Source: Ziziphus jujuba
Taxonomy: Eukaryota; Streptophyta; Magnoliopsida; Rosales; Rhamnaceae
Direction of reading: 5' to 3'
DNA length: 64,000 nucleotides
Assembly (NCBI RefSeq): GCF_031755915.1
Contig: NC_083385.1
Span: 17,009,001 to 17,073,000 of the forward strand
Shown: positions 36,085-47,959 of the stretch, piece by piece
How positions within the stretch are numbered: the first letter of the stretch is position 1
How the letters are laid out: each line of letters starts with the position of its first letter
Made by a program: the position numbers and the translations under genes
Notes under the pieces: generated by a model
The model's database searches: none
Seen by the model: only the letters and a program-made list of their open reading frames with translations
Told to the model about the DNA's origin: nothing

Positions 36085-39000
36085 TAAAATAAACGGTGAA
36101 AAGGCGACGCACAATATGCTTGAGAGTCGCCTGATACAAATAATGCAAAAAAAACAAAAACCATCACAGTTATGTGCTTCAATATTTTAACAGATTATTT
36201 GATGCCAAAAGTAAAACAGATTGATAAATACTTTTACAAAACCAAAAGAAAAAAAAATATTTAAATAAAAGGTGAACAGGCGACGCACAAAATGCTTGAG
36301 GGTCACCTAATACAAATAAGAAAAAAAAAACAAAAAAAAAAGCTCTGTGGTGCTGCTTAAACATTTTCACTTGTTACTTAAAGTTGAAAGAAAATTAACT
36401 ATTTAATACTTACTAAAAACCAAAAAAAAAAAAAACACTAATAGGCGACGCATAATGCTTCTGCGTCGCCTGATATCAACAATATGTCTTCCAAAAAATT
36501 TTTTGGAAAAAACAAACAAAAAAGCACTGTGATGCTGCTTAAAGATTTTCACTTGTTATTTAAAGTTGAAAGAAAATCAACTGTTTAATACTTACAAAAA
36601 ACCCAAAAAAAAAATAATAATAACTAATAGGCGACGCATAATAGTGCTTCTGCGTCGCCTGATATAAAAAATATGCCTTCCAAAAAATTTTTTGGAAAAA
36701 ACAAAAAAAAGCACTGTGATGCTGTTTAAACATTTTCACTTGTTATTTAAAGTTGAAAGAAAATCAACTGTTTATTACTTACAAAAAATCCAAAAAAAAA
36801 AAAATAATACACTCATAGGCGATGCATAATGGCGCTTCTGTGTCGCCTGATATCAACAATATGTCTTCCAAAAAATTTTTTGGAAAAAACAAAAAAAAAA
36901 AAAAAAGCACTGTGATGCTGCTTAAACATTTTCACTTGTTATTTAAAGTTGAAAGAAAATCAATTGTTTAATACTTACAAAAAACCCAAAAAAAAAGATT
37001 AATACACTAATAGGTGACGCATAATAGTGATTCTGCATCACCTTATATCAATAAAATGTCTTCCAAAAAATTTTTTGGAAAAAAAAAAAAAAGCACTGTG
37101 ATGCTGCTTAAACATTTTCACTTGTTATTTAAAGTTGAAAGAAAATCAACTGTTTAATACTTACTAAAAACCCAAAAAACAAAATAATGCACTAATAGGC
37201 GACGCATAATAATGCTTCTGCGTTGCTTGATATCAATAATATTTTTTCAAAAAATTTTTTTGGAAAAAACAAAAAAAAAAAAGCACTGTGATACTGCTTA
37301 AACATTTTCACTTGTTATTTAAAGTTGAAAGAAAATCAACTGTTTAATACTTACAAAAAACCAAAAAAAAAATTAATACAATAATAGGCGACGCATAATA
37401 GTGATTCTGCGTCGCCTTATATCAATAAAATGTTTTCCAAAAAATTTTTTGGAAAAAAAAAAAGCACTGTGATGCTACTTAAACATTTTCACTTGTTATT
37501 TAAAGTTGAAAGAAAAGCAACTGTTTAATACTTACAAAAAACCAAAAGAAAAAAATAATACACTAATAGGCGACGCATAATAGTGATTATGCGTCGCCTT
37601 ATATCAATAATATGTCTTCCAAAACATTTTTTGGAAAAAACAAAAAAAAAAAAGCAGTGTGATGCTGCTTAAATATTTTCACTTGTTATTTAAAGTTGAA
37701 AGAAAATCAACTGTTTAATACTTACAAAAAACCAAAAAAAAATAATAATACACTAATAGGCGACCATAATGGTGCTTATGAGTTGCCTGATATCAATAAT
37801 ATGTCTTCCAAAAAAATTTTTGGAAAAAACAAAAAAAAAAAAGCATTATAATGCTGCTTAAACATTTTCACTTGTTATTTAAAGTTGAAAGAAAATCAAC
37901 TGTTTAATTATGTTTCTGTGTCGCCTGATATCAATAATATTTTTTCCAAAAATTATTTTGGAAAAAAAAAAAAAAAAGCACTGTGATGCTGCTTAAATAT
38001 TTTCACTTGTTATTTAAAATTGAAAGAAAATCAACTGTTTAATACTTATAAAAAACCCAAAAAAACAAATAATACACTAATAGACGACGCATAATGCTTG
38101 CTTCTGCGTCGCCTGATATCAATAATATGTCTTCCAAAAAATTTTTTGGAAAAAAAAAAAAAAGCACTGTGATGCGATCAAGACCCCCCATTACCCTTAT
38201 AATCTCAACCTTGACCTCGAAGAGGTCTTCGGCTTGAATATAGGCGAATTCTATGTCCTCGTATGAGGAAGAATTGTATTTCGCCAAAAGGCTACTACAA
38301 TTGCTTCAGCGGGGGCTGCTGTCGGTATTGGAAACGTGTTCAATTCTTTGATCCATTCCGTATTCCGATCGAAGGTCGAAGTTTCATTCATTCTTACAAC
38401 TATTTAAGCTTTTTCACTTGTTATTTAAAAGTTAAAAGAAAATCAACTGTTTAATACTTACAAAAAACCCAAAAAAAAAAAAATAATAATATACTAGTAG
38501 GCGACCCGTAATAATGCTTCTGCGTCGCCTGATATCAATAATATGTCTTCCAAAATTTTTTTTGGAAAAAAAAAAAAAGCACTGTGATGCTGCTTAAACA
38601 TTTTCACTTGTTATTTAAAGTTGAAAGAAAATCAACTGTTTAATACTTACAAAAAACACCAAAAAGAAAAAGATAATACACTAATAGGCGACGCATAATG
38701 CTTGATTCTGCGTCGCCTGATATCAATAAGATGTCTTCCAAAAAATTAAAAATCCAGCACTGTTATTTTTCTTATATATTTTCACTAGTTTTTAAAGTTG
38801 AAAGAAAACCAGATTGATTAATATTTTATGAAAAATGAAAATAAATAAATATAAGGGCATCAGGCGACTCACAATACGCCTATGTGTTGCTGAATGTATA
38901 TGTTTTTGGGGGAAAAAAATATCTTTCTCATGGTGCTTAAATATTTTCACTTGTTATTTAAAGTTGAAAGAAAATCAATTGATTAATATTTTCCAAAATC

Positions 39001-39150
39001 CAAAAAAAAAATTAATAATTTAATAGGCGACTCATAGAGTTTGTTATGTGTCGCCAGATATTTATAAGATGGAATGAAAAAAAAATTAAAATACAGCTCT
39101 GTAAGTTTTCTTAAATATTTTCACCTATTTGGAAAGTTGAAAGAAAATCA
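36085..39150 (-). repeat. right internal repeat array, reverse complement of the left array (~185-bp units)
   Basis: About 15-16 units. Each carries TTTTCACTTGTTATTTAAAG then TTGAAAGAAAATCAACTGTT, whose reverse complement matches the left-array core (TTTGATTTTCTTTCAGCATC, AAATAACCAGTGAAAATATT). Each also has AATAGGCGACGCATAAT ... TTCTGCGTCGCCTGAT and an extra near-palindrome CCAAAAAATTTTTTGG not present on the left. One unit (about 37900) is shortened and one (38176-38400) is interrupted by foreign DNA. Confidence 0.9.
38176..38400 (+). other. mitochondrial-DNA-like insert with an atp9 fragment
   Basis: Bases 38291-38361 translate (+) as [17 protein letters not shown], then NSLIHSV, which is the conserved core of plant mitochondrial ATP synthase subunit 9 (c subunit). 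The 110 bases before it have a non-transposon composition. On the minus strand they read [18 protein letters not shown] and AEDLFEVKVEIIRVMGGLD, resembling small conserved plant mitochondrial ORFs as I remember them. The insert interrupts one array unit between GTGATG and TTTAAGC. It is a fragment, not a gene. Confidence is high for atp9 and low for the upstream part. Confidence 0.8.
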
Positions 39151-39224
39151 TATTGATTAACAATTATCTTTAGTGTAGCATTTAAACAATACAATTGATA
39201 TAAAATATACGCACTCTATTAAAG

Positions 39225-39420
39225 GCGACTTTGTTGGGCTGAATATTTAGCGACTTTTAACGGATGCATCGTGTGTTGTTGTTTCTCGCGACTTCTCGAC
39301 GTCAACATTTTTCTTATGCATCGTCTATTGGTCGAATTTTTACTGACGCATTAACCTAAGAGTCGCGGTTTTATTTTTTTAGACGCATTTATCTCGTAGC
39401 GTCGCTAATAGTGTGTTGCT
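39225..39420. repeat. right subterminal repeats of the CACTA element
   Basis: Several GCGACTTT, GACGCAT and GTCGC motifs lie just inside the right end. They mirror the left subterminal cluster but over a much shorter span. Confidence 0.7.
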
Positions 39421-39429
39421 AGAGCTTAA

Positions 39430-39442
39430 TTTTCGCGTAGTG
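39430..39442 (-). repeat. right terminal inverted repeat of the CACTA element
   Basis: It reads TTTTCGCGTAGTG on the + strand, so CACTACGCGAAAA inward, followed directly by the ATT target duplicate. Confidence 0.85.
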
Positions 39443-39445
39443 ATT

Positions 39446-41546
39446 ACCAAAAAATGATTGGAACATCTTTAGAATGGGGTTTTCTCCATGCACTATGAAT
39501 CGCACCATCTTAGTCCTTGAGCCTAAGGTTAAGCAAAACTCCTCCTTCAATCATATTCGGCCAATCAACTTGTGTAATGCAGCATACAATATTTTTTCTA
39601 AACTCTTGGCAAGCAGAATCTGCCCCTTCTTGGATAAGCTGGTTTTGTTAGGTCGTTGGATTGGCGAGAATTCAATTATTGTTAATGAAAAGTTATCCAC
39701 ACCATGAAGAAGAAAAAATATGGTAAAATGTTAGCTGGAATGAAAATTGATATGATGAAAGGTTATGACAAACTTTATTAGAGTTTTCTCAATAATATGT
39801 TTATTGCTTATGGTTTCTCAGCAAAAGTGATCAGTTTAATCAGTTGGTATTTTTATGTGGATCATATGACTATCCTGCTTAATGGGAATAGCAATAGGAT
39901 TGTGTCTATGGAAGGATGGTTAAGGCAAGGGGACCGAGAACCCCATTTCCCCTCATCTTTTCATCCTTTTTCCAAAACTTCTGTCCTGGATGCTCCATAG
40001 CTTAGAGTGAAAAGGTAAAATTCATGGGGTGAAAATAAGCAAGTCCAGCCCAGTTATTTTTCATGTCTTTTTTGTTGATGATATCATGCCCTTTTGTCTA
40101 GTCAACCTTGGGAATGTGGCTAATCTACTTTGTTATATTGCTATTATTTTAAGTGGATCGGCCAGCACGTTAATTACTTTAAATCAAGCTGCTTTTTCTC
40201 TCCTAACACTCGAGGGAAATTGAAAGGGATTGTTAATAAGTTGCTCGGTATGAAGGAGCTTGCCAATCATTTGAGAAATCCCTTGTTTGTTGGTTGAAAT
40301 TGTACTATAGCCAATGAAGAATTCAGAAGTAAGATGGAAGCTAAAATTTATGGATGGAAAGCTAAGCTTTTATCGAATGCAAGGAGGTATACTTTGGTTA
40401 AATTAGTTGCCTGTGCTATGTCATTGTATGCTATGTCCTCATTTCTATTGCCTAAAGGCTAGTGCCGTGGCATTGAGAAGATGTTTCGTAGTTTTCTCTA
40501 GAGTGGTGGTAAAGGTGGCAAATTCCTTAGTCCTATCTCTTGGAATAAGGTCTGCTGTACTAAAATTTATGGGTGTTTAAGGATTCAGAGGCTTAGAGAT
40601 ATGAACATTGCCTTGCTTAACAAGCTTGCCTGAGTTAGAAATTTTAGGTAAAAGCTTTTAAAATGAAGCATATTCCAGGTGATTCTTTCCTTAAATGCGG
40701 CAAAAGGAAGTCTTGTTTATGTTCATGGAATGGCATCCTTAGTGCAAGGAAGCTTATTCTAAAGGGGTTATGTTATATAGTTGGTAAAGGCAACAAAATT
40801 AACTTTTAGGAAGACACCTGGATCCTTAATAATCCAGGTTTTAAGCTTTGTCCTGTTACTCCTGATAGAGCTAACTGGTTTGGAAAGGTTAGTTCCTTAA
40901 GGAACCCTAATGGTTCTTGGAATCTTGTCATCCAGAGAGATTTATTTGATTCAAGGAAGATTCTAAATATTAGAAAGATGCCTTTGATTGATAATGACTC
41001 AGATGATAGACTAATTTGGGTTTGTAGCAATTTGGGCTAGTTCTATATTAAATTGGATTTCTCTCTAAATTTCTTGAAGAATTTCAATCCGTCATCTTGA
41101 TGGAATATCCATTGGTCTTTTAAACTCCATGACAGTTTGAAATTCTCTATTTCGAAGCTTGCCTATTCTGGCCTCCCTCTTAGCTCTTCCTTGCTGGATT
41201 GTAATGTTGCAGTTGGAAAACCCCCTTTGCCCCTATGGTTATGGTTGTGTAGAAGATGAATGCCATCTCTCTTTTCATTGTTCGGTGGCTAGGACGGTTT
41301 GGTTTACTTCGCCTTGGTGTGTTATATGGGAACGGTTTTCTCAGTCTAGCTTTGCTTACTAGTTGAAGGCCTTATGTGATCGTTTAACCTTGCTTTCTAT
41401 ACCCAAGAAGGTAAGGATGATTTTATTATGTTTTCTGCTGTCACTTTTAACCATCTTTGGAAAATTAGGAATGAAGTGGTCCACAATATTCTTGGTGATT
41501 CTATTCGAGCGTTGAATAGAAAATTTGTTGAATTTAAGAGGGCCTT
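39446..41546 (+). pseudogene. LINE ORF2, reverse-transcriptase part
   Basis: Starts within the reverse-transcriptase domain: SFNHIRPINLCNAAYNIFSK near 39545-39605, then an FVDDIM sequence (the YADD-type active site, 40070-40090). It continues through the thumb to a zinc-binding CPYGYGCVEDECHLSFHC-like segment (41240-41282) and LWKIRNEVVHN (~41455-41490). Many stops and frameshifts; dead. The endonuclease domain is missing. Confidence 0.8.
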
Positions 41547-42912
41547 ATCAACATTTTTACTTAATTGAACAGATGTGGATGCCAGGGTTGGGCTAGTTTT
41601 GCAGTCTAGCATGTTAGTTTTGGCTAGTAAGTCTCGGATGTATCTAGCTTGAGAGAGATGTAAGCCATTCAGACTTCTGTGAACTTCTATGCGTAAGAAA
41701 AATGATAGGTTACCCAGATCTTTGAAAGAGAAAGAGGTGTTACGTATCTGAATGAACCAACAAACATAAGTGGAGTTACTGTTAGTGAAAATGATATCAT
41801 CAACGTAAATAAGAATCCAAAGAACAAACTTATCAGTGTGCTAGATAATAAAGAAGGATCTAGATTAGACTTATAAAAACCCCATTGAGTCAAGGTGGTA
41901 TATAGCCGTTCATACGATGCATAAGGGGCTTGCTTTAAACCATAGATTGATTTTTGTAACTAAAATAAATGATTTGGTTTGGAAGGATTAGCAAAACCAT
42001 TCGGTTGAGCCATGTAAATGAATTCATTGAATTCATTCAGTTTCCCATTTAGAAATGCATTTTTGACGTCAACTTGTCGAATTATCCAATTCAAGAGATG
42101 GCAATGGTCAAGATGATACAAATGGTTCAAGGTTTAACAACTAGACTGTAGGTTTCTTTGTAATTAATACTCGGATTTTGATGAAAACCTTGAACCATCA
42201 GATGAGCTTTATATCTTTTAATTGTTCCATCAGCATTCCGTTTCAGTTTGAAAAATTGCCTATCACATTCATATCCAAAGAGTAGGGAATAAAAGACCAA
42301 GCTGGTTGTGGTTCAAAGCAGAATATTCTTCTTGCATGGCCTTAGTTCATTGAGGATGAGATAAAGCTCTTTGCTGATGTAGGCTCCTTATAATCAAGAT
42401 TAGACATAATTCGAGCATGGAAGATTTTCTTCTTGAATATACCAGCATATGAGGAACAACATCTGAAGAAGGAACATCAGAAGAGGAAGATGGAAGTTGA
42501 GTGGGAGTTTTGTTCTTTTGATGCCCGTGAATACCAGATGGAGGGTTTTAGATTTCTGCGTGGAGAGGAGACTGATAGCTAGGTGGAGATGGATCCCAAG
42601 TTGTAGCTGGTGTAAAATGTAAGAAAATATTGTCTGATACAGCAGGGAGGTCATTGGGCCAAGGGGTGTCACTAGTAGGCTCATTAGGCTTAGATGATAA
42701 TGAATTGTTGAATGTTGTTTCCTCATGTGTAAATGTAGGATGGATAGGCTGGGCTTCATTATTGGACCCTTGAAATGGACTTGAAGAATTACTTGTGGAA
42801 GAATAATGAGGAACTAGAGGCCCAATAAATGCATTAATAGGTAAATGCGAATTAATTTTATTAGATATTTAAGGAGATCCTTGTAATTTTTCATTAGGAA
42901 AACAAGATGAAA

Positions 42913-43382
42913 AATTACATTTGGAGTAATAAAAAACTTTTCCAGTTTGAAGACTTTTTATAACCCTTGTGTGTATTGGCAGGACCTACCCCAGGAACCC
43001 TCTCAGGATCTCCCGCATGGTCTTTCCTCGAGAATATCAATGGAACCTCATCTTAAAACATAGATAACGAACACATGCATTACTAATAATACCTCAATAT
43101 ACAAATATAAATAAATCCACAACAACACAAAATTACATTTGGAGTAATAAAAAACTTTTCCAGTTTGAAAACTTTTTATAACCCTTGTGTGTGGAGCCGT
43201 ATTGGCAGGATCCGCCCCGGGAACCCTTTAGGGATCTCCCGGATGGTTCCGTCTAGTGAAGTTCTATCGGACAATCCCTAAAGAATATCCAATGGAATCT
43301 CACCTTAAAATGTGAACAACGAACACATGCATTATTAATAATAACTTAATATACAAATATAAATAAATCCACAATAGCACAA
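42913..43382. repeat. tandem duplication of the Copia / solo-LTR junction (218-252 bp)
   Basis: AATTACATTTGGAGTAATAA begins at 42913 and again at 43131. Each copy runs through about 60 bases of Copia coding sequence, the TSD GTAT, the LTR end TGGCAGGA, and about 150-180 bases of LTR. Copy 2 holds ~35 bases that copy 1 lacks. The duplication must postdate the LTR insertion. Confidence 0.8.
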
Positions 43383-45756
43383 AGTTCACAACCGACCTAT
43401 TGTACCATAGGCCATAACTATACACATAAGTAATATGATTTCTACTGAGTCCAATATTTAAATTAGAGCATCCTAAGAGTGTTAACATAGTTTAAAAGTA
43501 CAAATAAGAAATAAATAATGTCAGCAAAGATAAAGGCAAAATAAAAAAAAGATAATACGACTACTGTCGTGGAAGGAACAAAGTGACAGGTTGTGCGCGA
43601 GGTAGATTGCTACTAACTGCCTGGGCATTGGGGAACAAATTTAAAATAATAAAATGTGAGGTAAAGAAATCTCAGTGAGTGACATAGTATAATAGAAAAA
43701 TAATAATTTATTTTCGTAAAATCTTTCTTTCAAGACCTCTTGTTCCACTCATTTGAAAAGTTTCCTGTTTAAAAATCACTTCGCAAAACCCAAACTTGTA
43801 CCCCCAATTCAATATCATGAAATGGATGCTTAAAAGGTATAAAATTGAGCATAAATATTATAAATGCAGTTACACAAAATTAAATATGAAAGCGCAGTAA
43901 TAACCACAATATTTGAAAACTAACAATATACTCAAACATATACAATGTATTATTCGATGTACCAAATTGTAAACCATGGGATATACCCACCTCATGATCC
44001 TTAAGATACGAAGGCATCGTGGAAAATAATAAACTGTCGAGATGTAGCCAACCTCACGATCCGTGGCAATACATAACCTGTGGGATGAACCCAACCTCAT
44101 GTCACCATTGCAATAATAAACCGTCGGATAAATCCGACATCACGGTCTATGGTAATAATAAACCGTTGGATGAAACCAACCTCACGGTACCGTGGCAATA
44201 CTATTTAAGTATCAATTAAACTCGACCTCATAGTCTGTGGCAATAATAAACCGTTGGATAAAACCAACCTCACAGCACCGTAGCAATACTAAACCGTCTG
44301 TTAAACCCGACCTCACAATCCATGGCAATAATAAACCATTAGGTGAAACCAACCTCACGGTACCGTGCAAATTCAGCACGCTATAATATAATACTAAACC
44401 GAAACTCTGGTATTAGATAGTACATCAATTACAAATAATCAATACAGTATCCTTAAAACAATATTGTAAGATCATATATACTTTTTCAACAATACTATAT
44501 ATGAAAAATATTTTAAAAAGATATAACCACTCATAGCACTGCAAATGCTCACTCCTGCTCCGCTGCAAGACCACCTCCAGACTCAACACGAGTGTCTGTA
44601 ATATAATAAAATATTTCTTAGGCTCCAATGACTAAACCAAAGATACTTGTATGACGCAAATGTCTTAAAATGATTTATACCACCATAAGATTACATAAAT
44701 TTAGATACTGAACAGTCCAATTATATAGCATACCTTAAGACCCGGTACCCAAAATTGGGGATTTTCACCCGAAGACTAATCTTTTGAAAATGAACCTCCT
44801 AATGGGTCCTAATAATATCCAAGTTCACTAATCCAACTCTAATTTTAACCAATTTGACCAATTGTCCAAACACAGTCCCAATTTATCCGATAATTAACTA
44901 ATTGATCCAAAAATGGAAAAAATTATAAAACGACCTCCAATATTCATAAAATTTATATCCACAGAAAGCTTAAGAGACAAGGTACACAGTGGTATACTCA
45001 CCTCATTTCAAAAGTTCCTCCGGTGATCAGAAAACTTGGTTGAAGTTTTGGTCGAACTTCCCATTATCATATCTCTGAAACGGTGAGGAATTTGGACAAA
45101 AGAACCATGGAAATGAGTTCAGAGACCCAAAAATGGTAGGATAGGTGTATGGGTTGGTATGAAAGAGTTAGAAAATATAAAAATCTGGCGACCCACCTCG
45201 CCAGCCGTGGCCAAATTCGCTGGCTAGATCCAGGCCCATTCGGCCGCCGTTTGCCATGAAATTTCACGGCTGAGCTCACCTCCACGTGGGATTCCTTCCT
45301 GGCTGGCACGTGTAAGTGGTGGTTGGCCGGAATAGGCAAAAACGGCATGATCCGGTTCGACGTTAAACGGGTCGAAACGATCCAGTTTGGACCCACAGAT
45401 CCGGAGAGAGAATTTCTCAGTTTTTGGGGGTGAAATGGGTATTTTAGGGTAGTTCCTATTTGGCACACTTATCGAGGCTTATATATAGCCTTGAGTCACT
45501 AACTAGAAAAAAATTAGGGACTAGTTTTGACATTGATATAAAATTTATACTTAAAACTTCTTAGAACCATAACTTTTTATCCATAACTCAGAATTTGGCA
45601 TGCTACCAGTCTATGAACTCGTATCAACAAGGTCTACACAATAATATCTCAGTCAAACAAAAAATATTGACCATTGAAAAAAGTCAACTTGGACCCACAT
45701 ATTGTTCACTTGGTCAAATTTGCTAAAACATGTATATTTTGGTATGGGTTATTACA
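43203..45756 (-). mobile_element. solo LTR (2.55 kb) inserted in the Copia element
   Basis: Minus-strand LTR TGTAATAACCCATACC ... GGATCCTGCCA, with TG...CA ends and a 4-bp target duplicate GTAT (43199-43202 and 45757-45760). The Copia reading (LGY before, THKGYK after) resumes across it. A TATATAAG box at 45478-45485 (minus) fits an LTR promoter. No internal region is present. Length and start suggest a Ty3/gypsy LTR, but the family is unproven. Open frames inside are incidental. Confidence 0.75.
44020..44380. repeat. 42-45-bp minisatellite with palindromic core inside the solo LTR
   Basis: About eight units of AATAAACCGTTGGATGAAAC / CAACCTCACGGTACCGTGG. The GTTGGAT...CCAAC and CACGGTACCGTG parts are self-complementary. 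Units are diverged. Confidence 0.75.
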
Positions 45757-47946
45757 GTATCCTAAGAAAACACCCTTTGAAAGCGATATGAGAATTTTTT
45801 TGATTGATATGGCCTTAAGTATAGAAAACACTCACATCGAAAACATTTAAAGTAGGAAAAATCAAAATTTTTATTGAACAGTTTTTGGATAGGAGATTTA
45901 TTATGTAAAACTTTTAAAGGTAAACAATTTAAGAGAAAAGTTGCTATAGGGCAAGCGTGCCACCATTCTTTTAGAGGCATAGAACTATGAGCCAATAAGG
46001 ATAAAGCAGTTTCAATGATGTGTCAATGTTTTCGTTCAACTTTCCCATTTTGGTTATGTGTGTGTGCGGACAAGGGTGTTGAAAAGCAATTCCGAATTCA
46101 ATGAGAATGGATAGAAGTGATCTAAACTCTCCTTCCCAATTTGACTTAAAAGTTTTAATGGTTGTTTGAAAATGATTCTCCACCAATTTTTTAAATTGCA
46201 AAAAAATATTTGGTATTTTTTATTTAATTTTAAAGGATAAATCCAAAAAAATCAGGAGACATCATCTTCAAATAATACATAATGTCTATATCATTCTATT
46301 GAAATTACAGGAGTAGGACCCTAAATATCTGAAAAAATTAACTCTAATGGCTTACTGCTTTTTGTATTAGAATGTGGAGTAAAAAGTCTGTGATTTTCCA
46401 AGAGGACAAGTAGAACAAAAATTCTTTTTTATTTGTCGCATAGATCTATTTACATCTAGTGGAAATAATTCTCATAATGGGAACAGACGAATGACCAAGG
46501 TGTAAGTGCCATAATTTATTATTAGAGAAATCATAATAAAAACAACTAGGAGATTTAGACTCGACATTTGACTCAGAAAAAATTGAAGGATCTGATGATT
46601 TATTGACTCTAGGCAAAGAAATTTGATAAAGTCCATTTTTAAGGGTTCCTTGCAGTAGAAGCTTCTTCGTATCCTGATCCTTCACACTTACAGAATGAGA
46701 ATTAAACTCAACAATAACATTATTATCTTTAGTCAGTCGAGCTATGCTTAGTAAGTTTCTTTTTATACGTGGATCATGAAGTATTTGCTTTAATATGATG
46801 TTTGTAGGAATAGTTTTGATAATAGAGAACCTGTGTGATTAATATTCAAACCTTGACCATTTCCAACCATGAGTTTTTCATTGCCACCATATTCGAATTT
46901 GTTGTGCAGGTTCGTTGGATTAGCAGTAATATGATTTGTAGCCCCACTATTCATTAGCAACTTTGGACTTGATGCAACATCATCAGACGAGTAATAAGCT
47001 GTTGATCTGTTATTGTGGCTTGTAGGAGGTTGAAAATCTTGGTCAAATCTATACCAGCAATCAGCCACAACGTGACCCCTATTTTGACAAAGTTGGTAGA
47101 ACACAGCTCCTCGGTTCGAGCTTCCTGAATTTCAGCCTCTTCCTTTACCACGGCCACCACGACTAGAGATTGTACCACTGTGATTAGGTACCATTTGATC
47201 TCATTTTCTATTGAATCGTTCTGCAACATGAGCCGATGTTTGAGTAGGAATGACTGACCTCTAAATTCTTAACTCTTGGCTTAGAAGAAGTGCTTGTACT
47301 TCTTCAATTTCTAGTGGCTGACTGTGTGAGTTTGTATTTGCCACTATTGCATCATTCTCTAGTGGAAGTCCCTGTAACAGATGCATTATATAAAATCTTC
47401 AGGACTTACTTCATATTCGGCCATGGATAGGTTGTCAGATATCTCTTTCATTTTTGTGTAGTAATCGGTCATTGTGAGCCCCTCCTTTTTGGTAGACTGA
47501 AGTTGTTGCTTTAATTGCATTATTCTTGCTCGTGAGTGGCTTCCAAACAACCAGCTTCTTGAATTCCATAGCTTTAAACAAGTATCAGATTTGGTAAGTT
47601 GAATTAGAACATCCTTGGATATGGATGAACAGATCCACCCAAGCAAGGCTTGGTCTAGTCTCCACCAGAGTTGATAATCAGGATTGGGTTTTGAACTCCC
47701 TCCTTTTTCTTTTGATGTTTTCTTTAATAGAACCTGTTTTGAACCTATTTTCTCTACTTTCCGCACATGGATATTACAAAACCTTCCATATTACTTCCAA
47801 TAATAGCTGGTAAAATTTGAGATTTCCAAAGCAGATATTTATTCTTCTCAACTTTAAAGGGAAGAGTGTAATTTGGCAAAATGACAGTACTTAGTTGAGG
47901 GATTTCAGAAGAATTGATTGGAGTAATTGCCATGACGTTTGTCAGA

Positions 47947-47959
47947 GGCTTTGATACCA
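47947..47959 (-). other. primer binding site of the Copia element
   Basis: TGGTATCAAAGCC on the minus strand, directly inside the 5' LTR. It complements the 3' end of plant initiator tRNA-Met with one difference from the usual TGGTATCAGAGC. Confidence 0.8.

Larger units (their letters stand above)
23032..39442. mobile_element. CACTA (En/Spm, DTC) DNA transposon, 16.4 kb, ends and TSD identified
   Basis: The left end begins CACTACTAGAATCGAGCT. The right end, read inward, begins CACTACGCGAAAATTAAG. The shared CACTAC...GAA terminus is the hallmark of the superfamily. A 3-bp target duplication ATT flanks it (23029-23031 and 39443-39445), as expected for CACTA. Inside, in order: subterminal GCGAC-rich repeats, a TNPD-type transposase (-), a long repeat array, a Transposase_24/Ulp1 gene (+), an inverted copy of the array, and right subterminal repeats. 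Both genes carry stops and frameshifts, so this copy cannot supply its own proteins, but its ends are intact enough to be moved by others. It lies in or at the edge of a LINE. Confidence 0.92.
41570..47950 (-). pseudogene. Copia gag-pol remnants
   Basis: In minus-strand order: a gag start (about 47932) with NYTLPFKVEKNKYLLWKSQI; UBN2-type gag (47766-47386); a degenerate zinc knuckle CQNRGHVVADCWYRFD (~47100-47045); aspartic protease remnant LLMNSGATNH (~46960); GAG-pre-integrase LWHLHLGHSS (~46510); integrase core pieces (46201-45971). The RT region on the far side of the solo LTR has a YVDD-type LIYVDDIIF-like site (~41800) and DLGNLSFF. Gaps, stops and frameshifts are everywhere, and RNase H is cut off. 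Typical order for Copia: protease, integrase, RT. Confidence 0.78.

Noticed and set aside
38039..38287. 82-residue minus-strand frame MAKYNSSSY...
   Set aside because: Only the first ~38 residues are in the organelle-like insert; the rest reads through transposon repeat. Not a gene here.
45067..45468. 133- and 80-residue minus-strand frames
   Set aside because: They lie wholly in the solo LTR, downstream of its TATA box, and have no domain.
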